Below, piece by piece: positions 28,065 to 39,900 of a stretch of DNA of 62,063 nucleotides (positions are counted from its first letter, which is position 1; each line of letters opens with the position of its first letter). Origin of the DNA: Ignavibacterium sp. (GTDB lineage: Bacteria; Bacteroidota; Ignavibacteria; Ignavibacteriales; Ignavibacteriaceae); assembly GCA_025056745.1 (NCBI GenBank), contig JANWVQ010000001.1:1-62063 (forward strand). Reading direction: 5' to 3'. The notes beneath the pieces are model-generated. The model saw only the letters and a list, made by a program, of their open reading frames with translations. It was not told the DNA's origin and did not search any database. A program made the position numbers and the translations under genes.

Positions 28065-30338
28065 ATGAATAACAATAATAATAATTTTAATTATGTTCAA
28101 AATGGAAAAGATGTCAAGCAAAATGAGTTAAAAGATTATATTATAATTTTCTTTCAAAAGAAGTTTATTGTAATTGGAATTTTTTTAGTTGCCGTAATCA
28201 CCTCTATCATTTATTCCTTAACTGCAATAAACATTTATACAGCATCTGGCTCCATCAAAGTTTCGATTCCTAAATCAAATCCAATCTCAGGTCCATTATT
28301 TGAACAATTTCAAGAATTCGGTAGTGATAGGTTTATTGCAAATGAAATTGAGGTCTTAAAAAGTCGCACAATAGCTGAAATAGCTGCCAAAACAATCATT
28401 GATTCTTTTAATTATTCTCAAAAAAATAATTTATTTTATAATTTCCTGAAAGACCCTGAAAAACCTGAACAGGGTTTAAAGAGTTTTGAAAGCATTGTTA
28501 GAACGTTACAAAAAGGAATAGATATAGAGCAAAAAAGAGGACTTGATATAATAGTCTTCAAAGCAGATTCCCCCTCGCCCTACGAATCAGCACTAATAGT
28601 TAATGCATACATTAATGCTTATTATACCTATAATCTAAAGATGAGCAGGCAAAGATACACTTTAGCAAAAGATTTTCTTGAAAAACAAAGAGAAGATAAA
28701 GCTAAAAAACTTAAAGAATCAGAAAATGCAGTTAGCGAATTTCAACAAAAAAATAATGTGGTTGTCTTAGATGAACAAGCACGTTCTTTAGTTGAACAAA
28801 TTTCACAATTAGAAGCCCAAATGAACGCTGCAGATATTGAGGCTAAGTCTAAACAACAAGCTTTAAATGAGTTCAGAGCAAAATTAGAACAAAAGGACAA
28901 AGATGTTGCTAAATACATAGATAAAATTTCAGCTGAACCATATATAAAAGCTTTACAAGAACAGATAGCTAAATTAGAAGTCCAAAAAGAATTAGTTGTT
29001 TCTTCACTTGGTTTATCTAATCCAAATAATGATGTCTCAGTTCAAAACTACAATCGTACAATAAAAGATTTAAAGAAGAAACTTGACGAACAAATGGTGG
29101 CTCTTGAAACCGGTCTAGTAGCATATACTCCAGACGATATTAGACAATTGTCAATGGATGTTCTCAAATTGGATTTAGAAATAAAATCTGCTCAAGCAAA
29201 AGCTGAAGAACTGAGAAAAGCCGTTAGAAGTTATGAAGCAAAATTTAATAAACTACCGGTTCAGTCAATAGAATTCGCTAGACTTGAAAGAGATAGATTA
29301 GGTAATGAAAAACTTTTCACTATACTTGAAGAAAAATACCAAGAGTCTCTTATTGCAGAACAATCAGTCCCCTCAAACGTTGAAATTATTGATGCTGCCA
29401 GAATACCATTGATTCCTTCAAAGCCTAATAGAACATTAATTATTATAATTGGATTTGTAGTCGGAATAGGTTTTGGAGTCGGTTTCATTTTCTTGACAAA
29501 ATATTTTGATGTTACAATTAGAACACCAGAAGATGTCAGAAATAGAGGAGCTAACGTTCTATCTTGGATACCTAAATTAGAGGACTTCATTGAAACAGAT
29601 GTAGTTGATCACGAAATTGTAGTTGCAAGTTTACCTGATTCCGTACCAGCAGAAGCTTTTGTGAGTACGCGAACAAAAATTAAATATACACGTCTTTCAG
29701 AAAGTCCAGTAAAAGTTATACTAATTACTAGTCCTACCCCAAAAGATGGGAAAACTTTTATATGCTCAAACTTAGCAGTTACTTATGGCTTATCTGGTGA
29801 AAGAGTTCTTGCTTTAGACTTAGATCTTCGTCGTCCAAGACTTCATCAACCATTTAAGTTAGAAAAAAGGAAAGGCGTTACTGATTATCTTTTCAATCAA
29901 GCCTCATTTGAGGAAATTGTTCAGTCAACAGAATATAAAGGTGTTGATTTCATATCCGCCGGCTCAAAAATACCTAACCCTGCTGAAGTAATTTCATCAA
30001 ATTTACTTAAGGATTTAATCGAGAAACTAAAAAATCATTATGATTATATTTTCATTGATTCACCGCCAATTATCGCTGTCTCTGATGCTGCAATTATTTC
30101 CCAAATGTCTGATATAACTTTACTCGTTGCCTCAGTTAATCAAACAAGGTTGGATCTATTAGAAGAAGCAATTAATACATTAAACTCGATCAAAGGCAAA
30201 TACTTTGGTGTGATACTTAATAGATTTGAATCAACAAATGGATATGGTTCTTATTATAAATATTATTATTATTACTACTCCTCTTCTAAACCAAAGAAAC
30301 CTAAAAAAGTACCCAATATCTCTGATGTAGTTTCATAA
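28065..30338 (+). CDS. Wzc-like polysaccharide co-polymerase with BY-kinase domain
   Basis: A 757-aa inner-membrane protein. N-terminal Wzz domain (helix about 33-54), long periplasmic coiled coil (about 200-420), second helix (about 458-480), then a cytoplasmic bacterial tyrosine kinase: Walker A SPTPKDGKT (near 556), Walker A' VLALDLDLRRPRLHQP and Walker B YDYIFIDSPPI. The C-terminus carries a cluster of Tyr (YGSYYKYYYYYYSSS) as the autophosphorylation tail. In known systems cycles of phosphorylation control chain length and export of capsule or exopolysaccharide. No glycosyltransferase or Wzx/Wzy genes are in this window, so the rest of the pathway lies elsewhere. Confidence 0.93.
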   Translation: MNNNNNNFNYVQNGKDVKQNELKDYIIIFFQKKFIVIGIFLVAVITSIIYSLTAINIYTASGSIKVSIPKSNPISGPLFEQFQEFGSDRFIANEIEVLKSRTIAEIAAKTIIDSFNYSQKNNLFYNFLKDPEKPEQGLKSFESIVRTLQKGIDIEQKRGLDIIVFKADSPSPYESALIVNAYINAYYTYNLKMSRQRYTLAKDFLEKQREDKAKKLKESENAVSEFQQKNNVVVLDEQARSLVEQISQLEAQMNAADIEAKSKQQALNEFRAKLEQKDKDVAKYIDKISAEPYIKALQEQIAKLEVQKELVVSSLGLSNPNNDVSVQNYNRTIKDLKKKLDEQMVALETGLVAYTPDDIRQLSMDVLKLDLEIKSAQAKAEELRKAVRSYEAKFNKLPVQSIEFARLERDRLGNEKLFTILEEKYQESLIAEQSVPSNVEIIDAARIPLIPSKPNRTLIIIIGFVVGIGFGVGFIFLTKYFDVTIRTPEDVRNRGANVLSWIPKLEDFIETDVVDHEIVVASLPDSVPAEAFVSTRTKIKYTRLSESPVKVILITSPTPKDGKTFICSNLAVTYGLSGERVLALDLDLRRPRLHQPFKLEKRKGVTDYLFNQASFEEIVQSTEYKGVDFISAGSKIPNPAEVISSNLLKDLIEKLKNHYDYIFIDSPPIIAVSDAAIISQMSDITLLVASVNQTRLDLLEEAINTLNSIKGKYFGVILNRFESTNGYGSYYKYYYYYYSSSKPKKPKKVPNISDVVS

Positions 30339-30361
30339 ATAATATTTAATTTTAATTAAAA

Positions 30362-31183
30362 ATGACATTAATATCAGGGAAATTTTCTAAACACTATGAA
30401 AATTTCCCTGTTGCATCTTTTTTAATCCCTTCTGAAAAAAGAAATGTTATTAGGCTTGTTTATTGGTTTGCGAGAACAGCAGATGATTTAGCTGATGAGG
30501 GTGAGGTCTCACCTGAAATAAGAATTAAAAACTTAACCGAATTTGAAGAAGAATTCAAAAATTCTCTTTCAAATTCTTCAAATATTCTTTTTATGAATCA
30601 TTTATCAAAAGCAATTCATTTATACAAAATTTCTACAGAACACTTTTTTGATCTATTATCTGCCTTTAAGCAAGATGTGATAAAAAATAGATACAATAGT
30701 TTTAGTGAGATAATGGATTATTGCAAGCGTTCGGCAAATCCAATCGGAAGGATTATCCTTGAAATTTTTGATTATAGATCAACTGATTTGTTTTTTCTTT
30801 CTGATCATATTTGTTCATCATTGCAGTTAATAAACTTTATTCAGGATACGAAAATCGATATCAAAAAAAATAGGTTATACTATCCAATTGATGAATTTTA
30901 TTCATTTAATATAGATGAATCTGATTTTTTTAATATGGAGTATGACAATAGAATTAAACAGTATTTAAAGTTTAATGTTGATCGTGCTAGAAAAATATTA
31001 AATGAAGGTAAATATTTAATAAAATATTTAAATGGAAGATTATCTCTTGAAATAAAATGGACAATTTCAGGTGGAGAAGAAATATTAAATAAGATCGAAA
31101 GAATTGACTATAATGTTTTATCTTTTCGACCGGTATTATCTAAATTAGATTTTATAAAAATTTTATTTAAGAGTCTATTGTGA
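30362..31183 (+). CDS. hpnC: Squalene synthase HpnC (class I prenyl synthase)
   Basis: A 273-aa member of the squalene/phytoene synthase family, with the first aspartate-rich motif in WFARTADDLADEGE and the second in QLINFIQDTKIDIKKNRLYYP. In the three-enzyme HpnCDE route, HpnD makes presqualene diphosphate, HpnC converts it to hydroxysqualene and HpnE reduces it to squalene. The order C-D-E and the tight overlaps support this over a carotenoid route. No hopene cyclase is in the window. The end overlaps hpnD by 4 bases. Confidence 0.88.
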   Translation: MTLISGKFSKHYENFPVASFLIPSEKRNVIRLVYWFARTADDLADEGEVSPEIRIKNLTEFEEEFKNSLSNSSNILFMNHLSKAIHLYKISTEHFFDLLSAFKQDVIKNRYNSFSEIMDYCKRSANPIGRIILEIFDYRSTDLFFLSDHICSSLQLINFIQDTKIDIKKNRLYYPIDEFYSFNIDESDFFNMEYDNRIKQYLKFNVDRARKILNEGKYLIKYLNGRLSLEIKWTISGGEEILNKIERIDYNVLSFRPVLSKLDFIKILFKSLL

Positions 31184-32016
31184 CAAGTTCAGCACAAAAA
31201 ATTTCAAAAAAAAGTAATAGCAGTTTTTATTATGCATTCAATATGCTTCCTAAAGTTAAAAGAGAAGCAATGAATATTCTTTATGCATTTTGTAGAAAAA
31301 CAGACGATATTGTTGATAATGATTTACCAGTCGAAATCAAAATAAAAAATTTAAATAACTGGCTAAATGAATTTGAAAAATCTTTAATTGGAAACAGCAA
31401 AGAGTTTTTGTTGAATGAACTATCTAAAGTTATTTCATTTTTCAAAATACCTCTTGAACCATTTTACGATTTGATAAAAGGAATGGAGATGGATATAAAA
31501 TTAAATCGATATGAGAATTTTGAGATCCTTAAACAATATTGTTATAGAGTTGCTTCAACTGTTGGGTTAATTAGTATTGAGATTTTTGGATATTCTAATA
31601 AAATGACAAAAGATTTTGCAGTAAATCTTGGAATTGCACTTCAATTAACAAATATCTTGAGAGATGTAAATTCTGACTTAAGTTCTGGAAGAATTTACAT
31701 ACCCAAAGATGAAATGAAACTTTTTAACTATAGCGAAGATGACTTATTAAATAAAAAATACTCAGAGTCTTTTGTAAATCTTATGAAATTTCAAGTTGAA
31801 CGTGCTGAAAATTATTTTAAGAAAGCAAAAGAATCACTTCCAAAAGAAGATGAAAAAAATATGTTTCCTGCAAAAGCAATGCAGTTAGTTTATTTAAGAA
31901 TTTTAGAAAAAATTAAAAAATATAATTATGATGTTTTTTCAAACAATATAAGAATATCTAATTTAGAAAAGTTGTTTATTGCTTTAAGAATTTGGTTTGG
32001 AAATAAGTTTTTGTAG
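31180..32016 (+). CDS. hpnD: Presqualene diphosphate synthase HpnD
   Basis: A 278-aa paralogue of HpnC. Motifs: YAFCRKTDDIVDND and IALQLTNILRDVNSDLSSGRIYIP (only parts of one segment), both with the Mg-binding aspartates, and YCYRVASTVGLI. The start is GTG at 31180 inside the hpnC stop. By sequence alone a phytoene synthase is possible; the neighbours argue for HpnD. Confidence 0.88.
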   Translation: MTSSAQKISKKSNSSFYYAFNMLPKVKREAMNILYAFCRKTDDIVDNDLPVEIKIKNLNNWLNEFEKSLIGNSKEFLLNELSKVISFFKIPLEPFYDLIKGMEMDIKLNRYENFEILKQYCYRVASTVGLISIEIFGYSNKMTKDFAVNLGIALQLTNILRDVNSDLSSGRIYIPKDEMKLFNYSEDDLLNKKYSESFVNLMKFQVERAENYFKKAKESLPKEDEKNMFPAKAMQLVYLRILEKIKKYNYDVFSNNIRISNLEKLFIALRIWFGNKFL

Positions 32017-32017
32017 G

Positions 32018-33307
32018 ATGAGAAAAGTACTTATAATCGGCGGAGGATTAGCAGGATTATCTGCTGCAGTTTACTTGTCCCATAATAAATTTAATGTTAC
32101 TTTGATTGAATCAACTAGAAGGCTTGGTGGAAAAGTATATTCTTTTTATGAGCAAGCCTTTAATTCTTACTTAGATAACGGCCAACATATACTTTTGGGC
32201 TGCTATGATGAGACTTTGAATTTTTTAAGGTTAATATCAGCTTTTGATTCTTTAGAAATACCGAAAAATTTTTCTCTCAATTATCTTTTCGATAACCAAA
32301 AATATTCTGAGCTTAAAACTTTAAACATTTTTCATCCTTTTAATTTATTATTAGGATTCATTTCATTTATTGAATTTGACATTTTTGATAAACTTTCAAT
32401 TTTGAAACTATTAATTAAACTTAGATTTATTGACTCTGATAATTTATCAAACCTTACTGTAAAAGAATGGCTTGAAATAGAAAAGCAATCAAAAAAATCA
32501 ATATCGTTGTTTTGGGAGGTTATAGCGGTAGGTGCACTAAATTCTTCTACAGAAATTGCATCTGCAAAATTGTTTTGTGATATTCTTAAAAAAATTTTTT
32601 GGACTAACAAAGATGCATATAAAATTTTATTACCTAAAAAATCATTACAAGATACTTTCATAAATCCTGCCTATGAGTTTCTTGAAAGAAACAAAGCAAA
32701 AATTCTGCTTTCGGAGAAATGTGAAAAGATTATTTTTCAAGGTAATGAAATAAAAAAAGTAATAACTAACAAAAGAGTTTTCGAAGATTATGATTTTTAC
32801 GTTTTTGCTATTCCATTTTATTCACTTAAATCTTTAGGTTTTACTGTTCAACCTGAAATTAATTTTAATTACTCACCGATATTGAATTTATACATAAAAT
32901 TGAAAGAAAATAGTTTAACTAAATCACATTATATTTTGGTTAACTCATTAATTCATTGGATTTTTAATAAAGGAGATTTTATTAATATTACAATCAGCAA
33001 TGCTGCAGAATTGAATCATAAGTCAAAAGAAAAAATAGAAAGTTTAATAATTGAAGAACTTGAACGATTTCTACCCGGAATAAAGCAAAAAATATTAAAG
33101 GTAATAGTTATAAAAGAAAAACAAGCTACTTTTATTCCAACTAAAGAAGTAATTAATAATAGACCAAGTTTGGAAAATAAAATCAACAATATGTTTTTAG
33201 CCGGTGATTGGACAAACACAAAATTGCCTTCAACGATTGAAGGAGCAATAAAAAGTGGTAGAATTTGTGCTAATAAAATAATTGAAGAACTTTATAGCAA
33301 ATTATAA
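32018..33307 (+). CDS. hpnE: Hydroxysqualene dehydroxylase HpnE (FAD amine-oxidase fold)
   Basis: About 429 aa from the ATG at 32018, directly after the hpnD stop (an upstream in-frame TTG lies inside hpnD and is less likely). The dinucleotide motif is RKVLIIGGGLAGLSAAVYL, followed by RLGGKVYSF, and the C-terminal FAD segment MFLAGDWTNTKLPSTIEGAI is typical. It would reduce hydroxysqualene to squalene with FAD. The resemblance to phytoene desaturases is expected within the fold. Confidence 0.88.
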   Translation: MRKVLIIGGGLAGLSAAVYLSHNKFNVTLIESTRRLGGKVYSFYEQAFNSYLDNGQHILLGCYDETLNFLRLISAFDSLEIPKNFSLNYLFDNQKYSELKTLNIFHPFNLLLGFISFIEFDIFDKLSILKLLIKLRFIDSDNLSNLTVKEWLEIEKQSKKSISLFWEVIAVGALNSSTEIASAKLFCDILKKIFWTNKDAYKILLPKKSLQDTFINPAYEFLERNKAKILLSEKCEKIIFQGNEIKKVITNKRVFEDYDFYVFAIPFYSLKSLGFTVQPEINFNYSPILNLYIKLKENSLTKSHYILVNSLIHWIFNKGDFINITISNAAELNHKSKEKIESLIIEELERFLPGIKQKILKVIVIKEKQATFIPTKEVINNRPSLENKINNMFLAGDWTNTKLPSTIEGAIKSGRICANKIIEELYSKL

Positions 33308-33311
33308 TTAT

Positions 33312-33812
33312 ATGAACCAAAAAGCTAAATTTTACATAGAAAAACTCGACTTAAAACCTCACCCTGAAGGAGGTTATTATAAGGAAATTTATCGCTCTGC
33401 AGAGTCTATTATTATTCCTGATTACACCTTAAACAGAAAAAAGCAAAGAAATTTTTCTACTTCAATTTATTTTTTATTAGAGGGAAACGACAAATCACAT
33501 TTTCATAAGCTTACTTCTGATGAAATATGGCATTTTTATGATGGTTCGGATATTAAAATAATTTTATTAGATGAATTAGGAAATTTAACAGAGGTTATCT
33601 TAGGAAAGGAAGCTCATTGTTTTCAGTATACTATTAAGAAAAATTTATGGTTCGCAGCTGAGTTAATTGATAAAAAATCATTTGCTTTGATAGGTTGCAC
33701 CGTTAGCCCCGGTTTTGAATTTGAAGACTTTGAATTAGCCGATAGAAATTATTTGCTATCTTTATTTCCACAGCACGAAAAAATTATAAAAAAATTTACA
33801 AGAAATAATTAA
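33312..33812 (+). CDS. DUF985-type cupin protein
   Basis: About 166 aa from the ATG at 33312, 5 bases after hpnE; an in-frame TTG at 33282 lies within hpnE. The DUF985 (cupin_5) hallmarks are LKPHPEGGYYKEIYRS, STSIYFLLEGNDKSHFHKL, DEIWHFYDGS and LIGCTVSPGFEFEDFELADR. The His/Glu set would bind a metal in a beta-barrel. Function in the family is poorly known; its position after hpnE may only mean shared transcription. Confidence 0.88.
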   Translation: MNQKAKFYIEKLDLKPHPEGGYYKEIYRSAESIIIPDYTLNRKKQRNFSTSIYFLLEGNDKSHFHKLTSDEIWHFYDGSDIKIILLDELGNLTEVILGKEAHCFQYTIKKNLWFAAELIDKKSFALIGCTVSPGFEFEDFELADRNYLLSLFPQHEKIIKKFTRNN

Positions 33813-33937
33813 TTTTACACACTAAAAAATTGACTTAAATGATATTATGATAAAATATAAGTTTATAGTAAAATTTAGAAAATTTTTATTTCAACCTTGA
33901 AAGTTAATAGGAGTCATATCGAAAAACTTCTACGATT

Positions 33938-36900
33938 TTGATAATTTTTCGGGTGTTTCATATCAAAAAGCAAAATAAAAAAATCTCTGTCAAAAGTTTA
34001 TTAAAGATTTTGTTATTATCCATACTTTTAATCTATTCAGGGATTAGTATTGGTTTTACTTCAAATCATTACACTAAACCTGATAGATTACTTTGGGCAG
34101 AAATGCTTTTCTTATTTTTACAAAATAATGATGGAAATCAAGCTCCTCAATCACCAAGTTCAATTAAAAACTACAATAGCAATTTTCAATTTTCTAAGAA
34201 TAATTTTGAAAAACCTGATAGCAATGATTTTAGCTTAAAGAATCAATTAGCTCTACCAGATACCAATGAAACAGATTCTACTTTTTTACAAATTGAAGAT
34301 ACGACTCAAACCTCATTGGGAGATACTCTCCCCCCGATTAAAGTTAATAAGGATTCTTTGAGATTAGTTCAGTGGTCAATTGATTCAACTGCCAGATTAG
34401 AACATTTTAGATATCAAAGAGAAGATTATCCTGTTGTAAGATTAAAGCAGAAAAAACTTTCAAAATTTTTCATAGAACCATCTTCTTCATTAAAGCAATT
34501 AAAGATTTCAATAGACTCAACGGGAAAATTTGTTGAAATCAGTGAATTAATAGCAGGCAGGCAAAGTAAAATCATCTTGAGAATGCCAATTGAAGAATAC
34601 ATTAAAGAAAGATTAAAGGTAGAAGAGAGAAAAAAATGGGAAGCTTTAGGCTATGCATACGAAATGAAAGAAGGCAAAATGGGTCTTCAAGAGCTGATGA
34701 AAAGCATAACTGACTTTGAGATTCCTCTACCTAAAGTTGGTGTGTTAAGTATATTTGGTGAACCAAAGATAAGCTTAAAAATTGGCGGTGCTGTCCAAAT
34801 TCACGGAGCTTGGAGAAATGAAACTACCGAAGGTGTTACAGCTTCAAGATTAGGAAATACTCGCAATGAGCCAGATTTCAAACAACAAGTTCAAATTAAT
34901 GTTAATGGGACGATTGGTGATAAATTAAATATTTCTGCAGACTGGAATACTGAAAGAACATTTGAATATGAAAATCAGCTTAAAATTAAATATACAGGTT
35001 ATGAAGATGAAATAATTCAATCAATTGAAGCTGGTAATGTATCTCTTCAAACTGCACCTTTAGTTGGTGGAAGTGAAGCTCTCTTTGGAGTTAAAGCCTT
35101 ATTTAAATTTGGTCCTTTTACACTAACAACTCTTGCAAGTCAAAAAAAGGGAGAAACAAAAGAAGTTGAAGTTTCCGGTGGTACCCAAGCCGTTGAATTC
35201 CAGAAACGTGCTTATGAATATTCCACGAATCATTATTTCTTAGATACAGTTTATGCAAGCAAAACTTTGAATATATTCAATGACTACTTTGGAAATCCTA
35301 CTCCGATTGTAAATAATACTTATCTCGTAACTGAAGTCCAAGTTTGGAAATCTATTAATGTAATATCAACTGATAAGTCAAGAGAAAGAGAAGCTAACGC
35401 TTTTATTGAACTTCCAGCAATTAGTCGTAATCAATCATATCCTGATAATTTTAGAGAACCTCTTACAAACCCAATCCCTGGAATTCAGGAAGCAGGAAGA
35501 TTTTTATTGTTACAAGAAGGAATTGATTATATTGTTCAAAGAGAAACGGGTTTTATTACTTTCAAAACACCAATTAATGATAACGATGTTATTGCTGTGT
35601 CTTATGGTAGAGAAAATGGTCCCGGAACTGCTAATGACGAATATTTCGGAGAATGGTTAGCCCCTGGAGATACAAATACAACTCGAAGAATGGTATTAAA
35701 ACTTATAAAACCAAGAAACCTTCAACCTCAATATAAAATAGCTTGGAAACTTCAACTTAAAAATATTTATCCAACTGGAGTTCAGAGAGTTAAAGAAGAT
35801 GGTTTTGAATTTGAAATAAGATATGAAGTTCCAGGAGCAGAGCCAATTAGAGAACTTGCTAATGTCAGATTTCTTAATGCTTTTGGATTAGATTTACTTG
35901 ATGCAAGTAAACAACCAAATCCAGATAACAAATTTGACTTTAGACCGAACATAACAATATTTACAGAAACAGGTGAGGTAATCTTTCCGAAACTTGAACC
36001 CTTTGGCTCTGATTTACCAAATGGTATTCCGTCTGAATACAATTATCAACTCATTTATGATACTTTGAAAACAATTGCTCAACAAGATAAATCAAAAGAT
36101 AGGTGGGTACTTGTTGGAAAAAGTTCAGGAGCATCCTCAGCAACTTATCAGCTTGGTTTTAATGTTGTAGAAAATTCAGTAAAAGTCACGTTAGATGGCA
36201 GACCACTAAAAGAAGGAATTGATTATCGTGTTGATTATAATAGTGGGCAATTAACAATTACAAATAGTGCTGCTTTAGTTCCCGGAGCTAATCTTAGAAT
36301 AACTTTTGAACAAAATGATTTATTCCAACTTGCATCCAAAACATTACTTGGTGCAAGAGGTATATATGAGTTCTCTAAAAAAACAAATTTAGGTTTTTCG
36401 ATATTAAACCTTAATCAACAAACACTCAGTGACAAAGTTAGAATTGGTGAAGAGCCATTAAGCAATACCATTTATGGATTAGATTTTAATACATCAGCAG
36501 ACCTTCCTTTTATTACACGAGCTATTGATAAAATTTTCTCTACTAGAGAAATGTCATCTTTCAATTTTGCTGGTGAATTTGCTTATATTGATCCAGACCC
36601 TAACACAAAGAAAAGTACTATCAGCTCTGATAGAGGAAAAAGCATCGCATATATCGATGATTTTGAAGGAGCGAAAAGAACAATTCCCGTTGGAATATCA
36701 TATACATCTTGGAAAGATTTAAGTGCGCCTGACTCTCTTTTCAGTTTACCAAACTTATCAAGAGCTGAGAAAATGCCTTTCAAAGGAAAAACTTTTTGGT
36801 TTAATGAAACTCCATCTTCTGTAACTGTTCAAGAAATTTATGGAGATAGAAAACAAGTATCACGCTCAGATCAGAATGTTACAGTTTTAGATGTTGTATT

Positions 36901-39900
36901 TTTGCCTGACACACCCGGAACTTACAACTGGTTCCCAAATTTGACTGATCGAACCAAAGTCTGGGGTGGATTTATGAAAGCGCTTTCTTCTACTGCTAAT
37001 AACTTAGATCAAGAAAATATCGAATTCATTGAATTATGGATGCAGGTCTTAGATGCTGATCCTAATGCAAAATTATACATTGATTTGGGTAGAATCAGTG
37101 AAGATGTAATTCCCAATAACAGGTTGGACACTGAAGATAAAGATAGAAACGATGCTATTGATACTGAAGGAAAAGAAGATACCGGTCTTGATGGAATTTT
37201 TGATGATCAAGAAAGAATTCAATATCAAAGTTCAAAAGCTGATCCATCGGGTGATAATTTCTTCTTTCAAAGAAGTAACCCTCCTAACTTGTTTGATTAC
37301 TTCAACATTAACGGAACTCAAGGAAATGCAATCTTAACAGATATTGGTAGAATTCCTGATACAGAAGATCTAAATAGAAACGGTAATCTTGATAATGCAA
37401 CAAGTTTCTTCAGATATGAAGTACCTTTAGATACCTCTGCTTCGAGAAATCCTTTTATTGCAGGTGGCGGATTAACACCAGCAAATTGGTTCTTGTTCAG
37501 AATTCCTCTTAAAGAATTCAAAGAAAACATCGGCGGTGCTACTTTTACAAATATAGAGTTTATCAGAGTTTTTATGACTGGAGTGAACCAAAGAGTTCAT
37601 TATAGAATTGCTGAATTTAATCTTGTTGGTAGTCAGTGGCAAAAATTAGTCAAAGCAGATACAGTTTTATCAGTTTCAGTTGTTAGCTTGGAAGAGAATC
37701 CCGATTATTCAAGTCCTCCGGGAGTTTTTCAAGAGCGAGATAGAACCAGACCTGATGAGAATATTTTAAGAAACGAGCAATCTCTTAATTTAATTTTCAA
37801 CGGCTTACCTGATGGTCAAAGTAGAGAAGCTGTTAAATATTTATTCAGACCTTTAGATGTTTTTAGTTATAAACAAATGAAATTATTCATTCACGGTGAT
37901 AAAAATAATTTCCCAGGATCAATCTCATATAATGATACAATCGGAGGTCAATATAATTATTCTGCTGAGGTTTATTTCAGATTTGGAATTGATACAAATA
38001 ACTATTATGAGTATAGAAAACCAGTTCTTCCCGGCTGGAATGAAATTACAATTGACTTTGAAAAAATTACAGCCATAAAACAAATAAAACTTGATTCCGC
38101 AAATCTAATTAGAAGATTTCCAGTTGAAGGTAAGCCTTATGATTTTTATTCATTTAAGGGAAATCCTTCTTTAACGTCAATAAAATTCTTTTCGGTGGGT
38201 GTTTATAATATTGATAATAATTTTAATCAAGGTCAACTCTCTGGCCAGTTGTGGGTTAATGAACTTCGTGTTATTGGTGCAGATGATTCCCCCGGCTGGG
38301 CTTATAGTATTAATACCTCATTAAAGTTAGCTGATTTAATGACAGTTAACTTTACTTACAGTAAAAAAGATCCTTATTTCCATAGATTATCAGAAAGGTT
38401 TGGTTCTCGAGTTGACAACACTAATTGGTCTTTATCCACAGATGTAAATTTGTTGAAACTAATTCCTATCTCTTTACCTGAAAGTAATTTTAGAATAAAT
38501 TACTCACACACAGAGCAAATTGGTAAACCATTATATCTTCCAAATACCGATATTCGCGTAGATGAGGCTGTAAAACGTCAAGAAGAAATTTATAAAAATG
38601 ATACTACAGGATTAGCAAAATCTCCTAAACAATTACGTGAAGAATCTGAAACAGAATCTATTTCTGATACTTGGTCTGCTTCAAACATAAGAATTAAGAT
38701 TCCTTCAAATTGGTGGTTAATTAGAGATACATTCAATTCACTTACTTTTGGTGTAAACTATAATAGAACATTTTCACGAAGCCCATCAATTGAGCGTTCT
38801 ATTAATTGGATATGGAATTTTAATGTCAATTACTCTTTGAACTTAAGTCCGGACTATTTCTTTCAACCAATTGATATTCCAATACTTGGAACTTTCTTTG
38901 CTTTATTTAAAGATTATTCTAACGTGAAAATTTATTTTACTCCACAAAATCTAAATCTTACTTTATTGGTAAGAAGAAATAAAAACGTTAGTAAATCAAG
39001 ACCAACTATTAATCCTTTAACAAATCAACTCAATCAAACTGAGGAAGCAATATCTAGAGATTTCGGAACTCAAAGAGGCGCAACCATAAATTGGAAATTA
39101 ACTGAAGGTGGATTCTTAAATCTTTCGACAAGTTATAATGTTAATGTAAGCTCATCGCTTGCAAGTGTTGAATTGGATGCTTTTGGAAAAGAAAGATCTG
39201 AATCAGAGATTTGGCGAGATATTTTCACAAAGAAATTTTTTGGACGGGATTTTAGATATCAACAAACCTTCGATTTAAGAACAAGTCCAAGATTACCCTC
39301 ACTTTGGGATCTGAACAAATTTATATCAATAAATCTTGGATATTCAGCAGGTTATCAATGGGACTACGATTTTCGACAAGAAATATTAGGTAGAAGTGCT
39401 GGCTTTAACAATCGTTCTAATTTTGGATTTAATTTAAGATGGAAAGCAATGTTCTCGCCATTGTTCTCTGAAACCAATAACCCACAAAGTCAATTCGCAC
39501 AATATCCAAATTTACAAAGGAACATCACACAAGAACCTGACACTTCTGAAACCGGAGAGATACAAGATACCTCATTGGTAACAAGAGGACCATCATCATT
39601 AGATAGAGCATTTGCCTATTTAAAGACATTCATCAAAACAATTTTGATTGATTATGATAATATCTCAGTGAATTTTACAAATGATAATACTGTATCAAAA
39701 TCAGGGTTGAAATCTAAAGGAACTGGATTTAAGAACTTCGTTGGAATTTTTTATGATGAAAATGCTGGTCCTTCAAGATTGTTTATGCTCGGTTTATCAA
39801 GTGATGTCGGGCCTCGAGTTGCTTTACCAAATACAAATCTGAGTGATAATTTTAGTCAAAGGAATAACCTTGATTTCAAGACTTCGAAGCCCTTGTGGGA

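Noticed and set aside
30240-30290. Run of Tyr codons at the end of the Wzc-like gene as a possible repeat artefact
   Set aside because: A Tyr-rich C-terminal tail is the expected autophosphorylation site of BY-kinases.
30362-33307. Two phytoene/squalene synthases and an FAD protein read as a carotenoid cluster (crtB/crtI)
   Set aside because: Two tandem synthases followed by one amine-oxidase-fold enzyme in C-D-E order fits hpnCDE much better.
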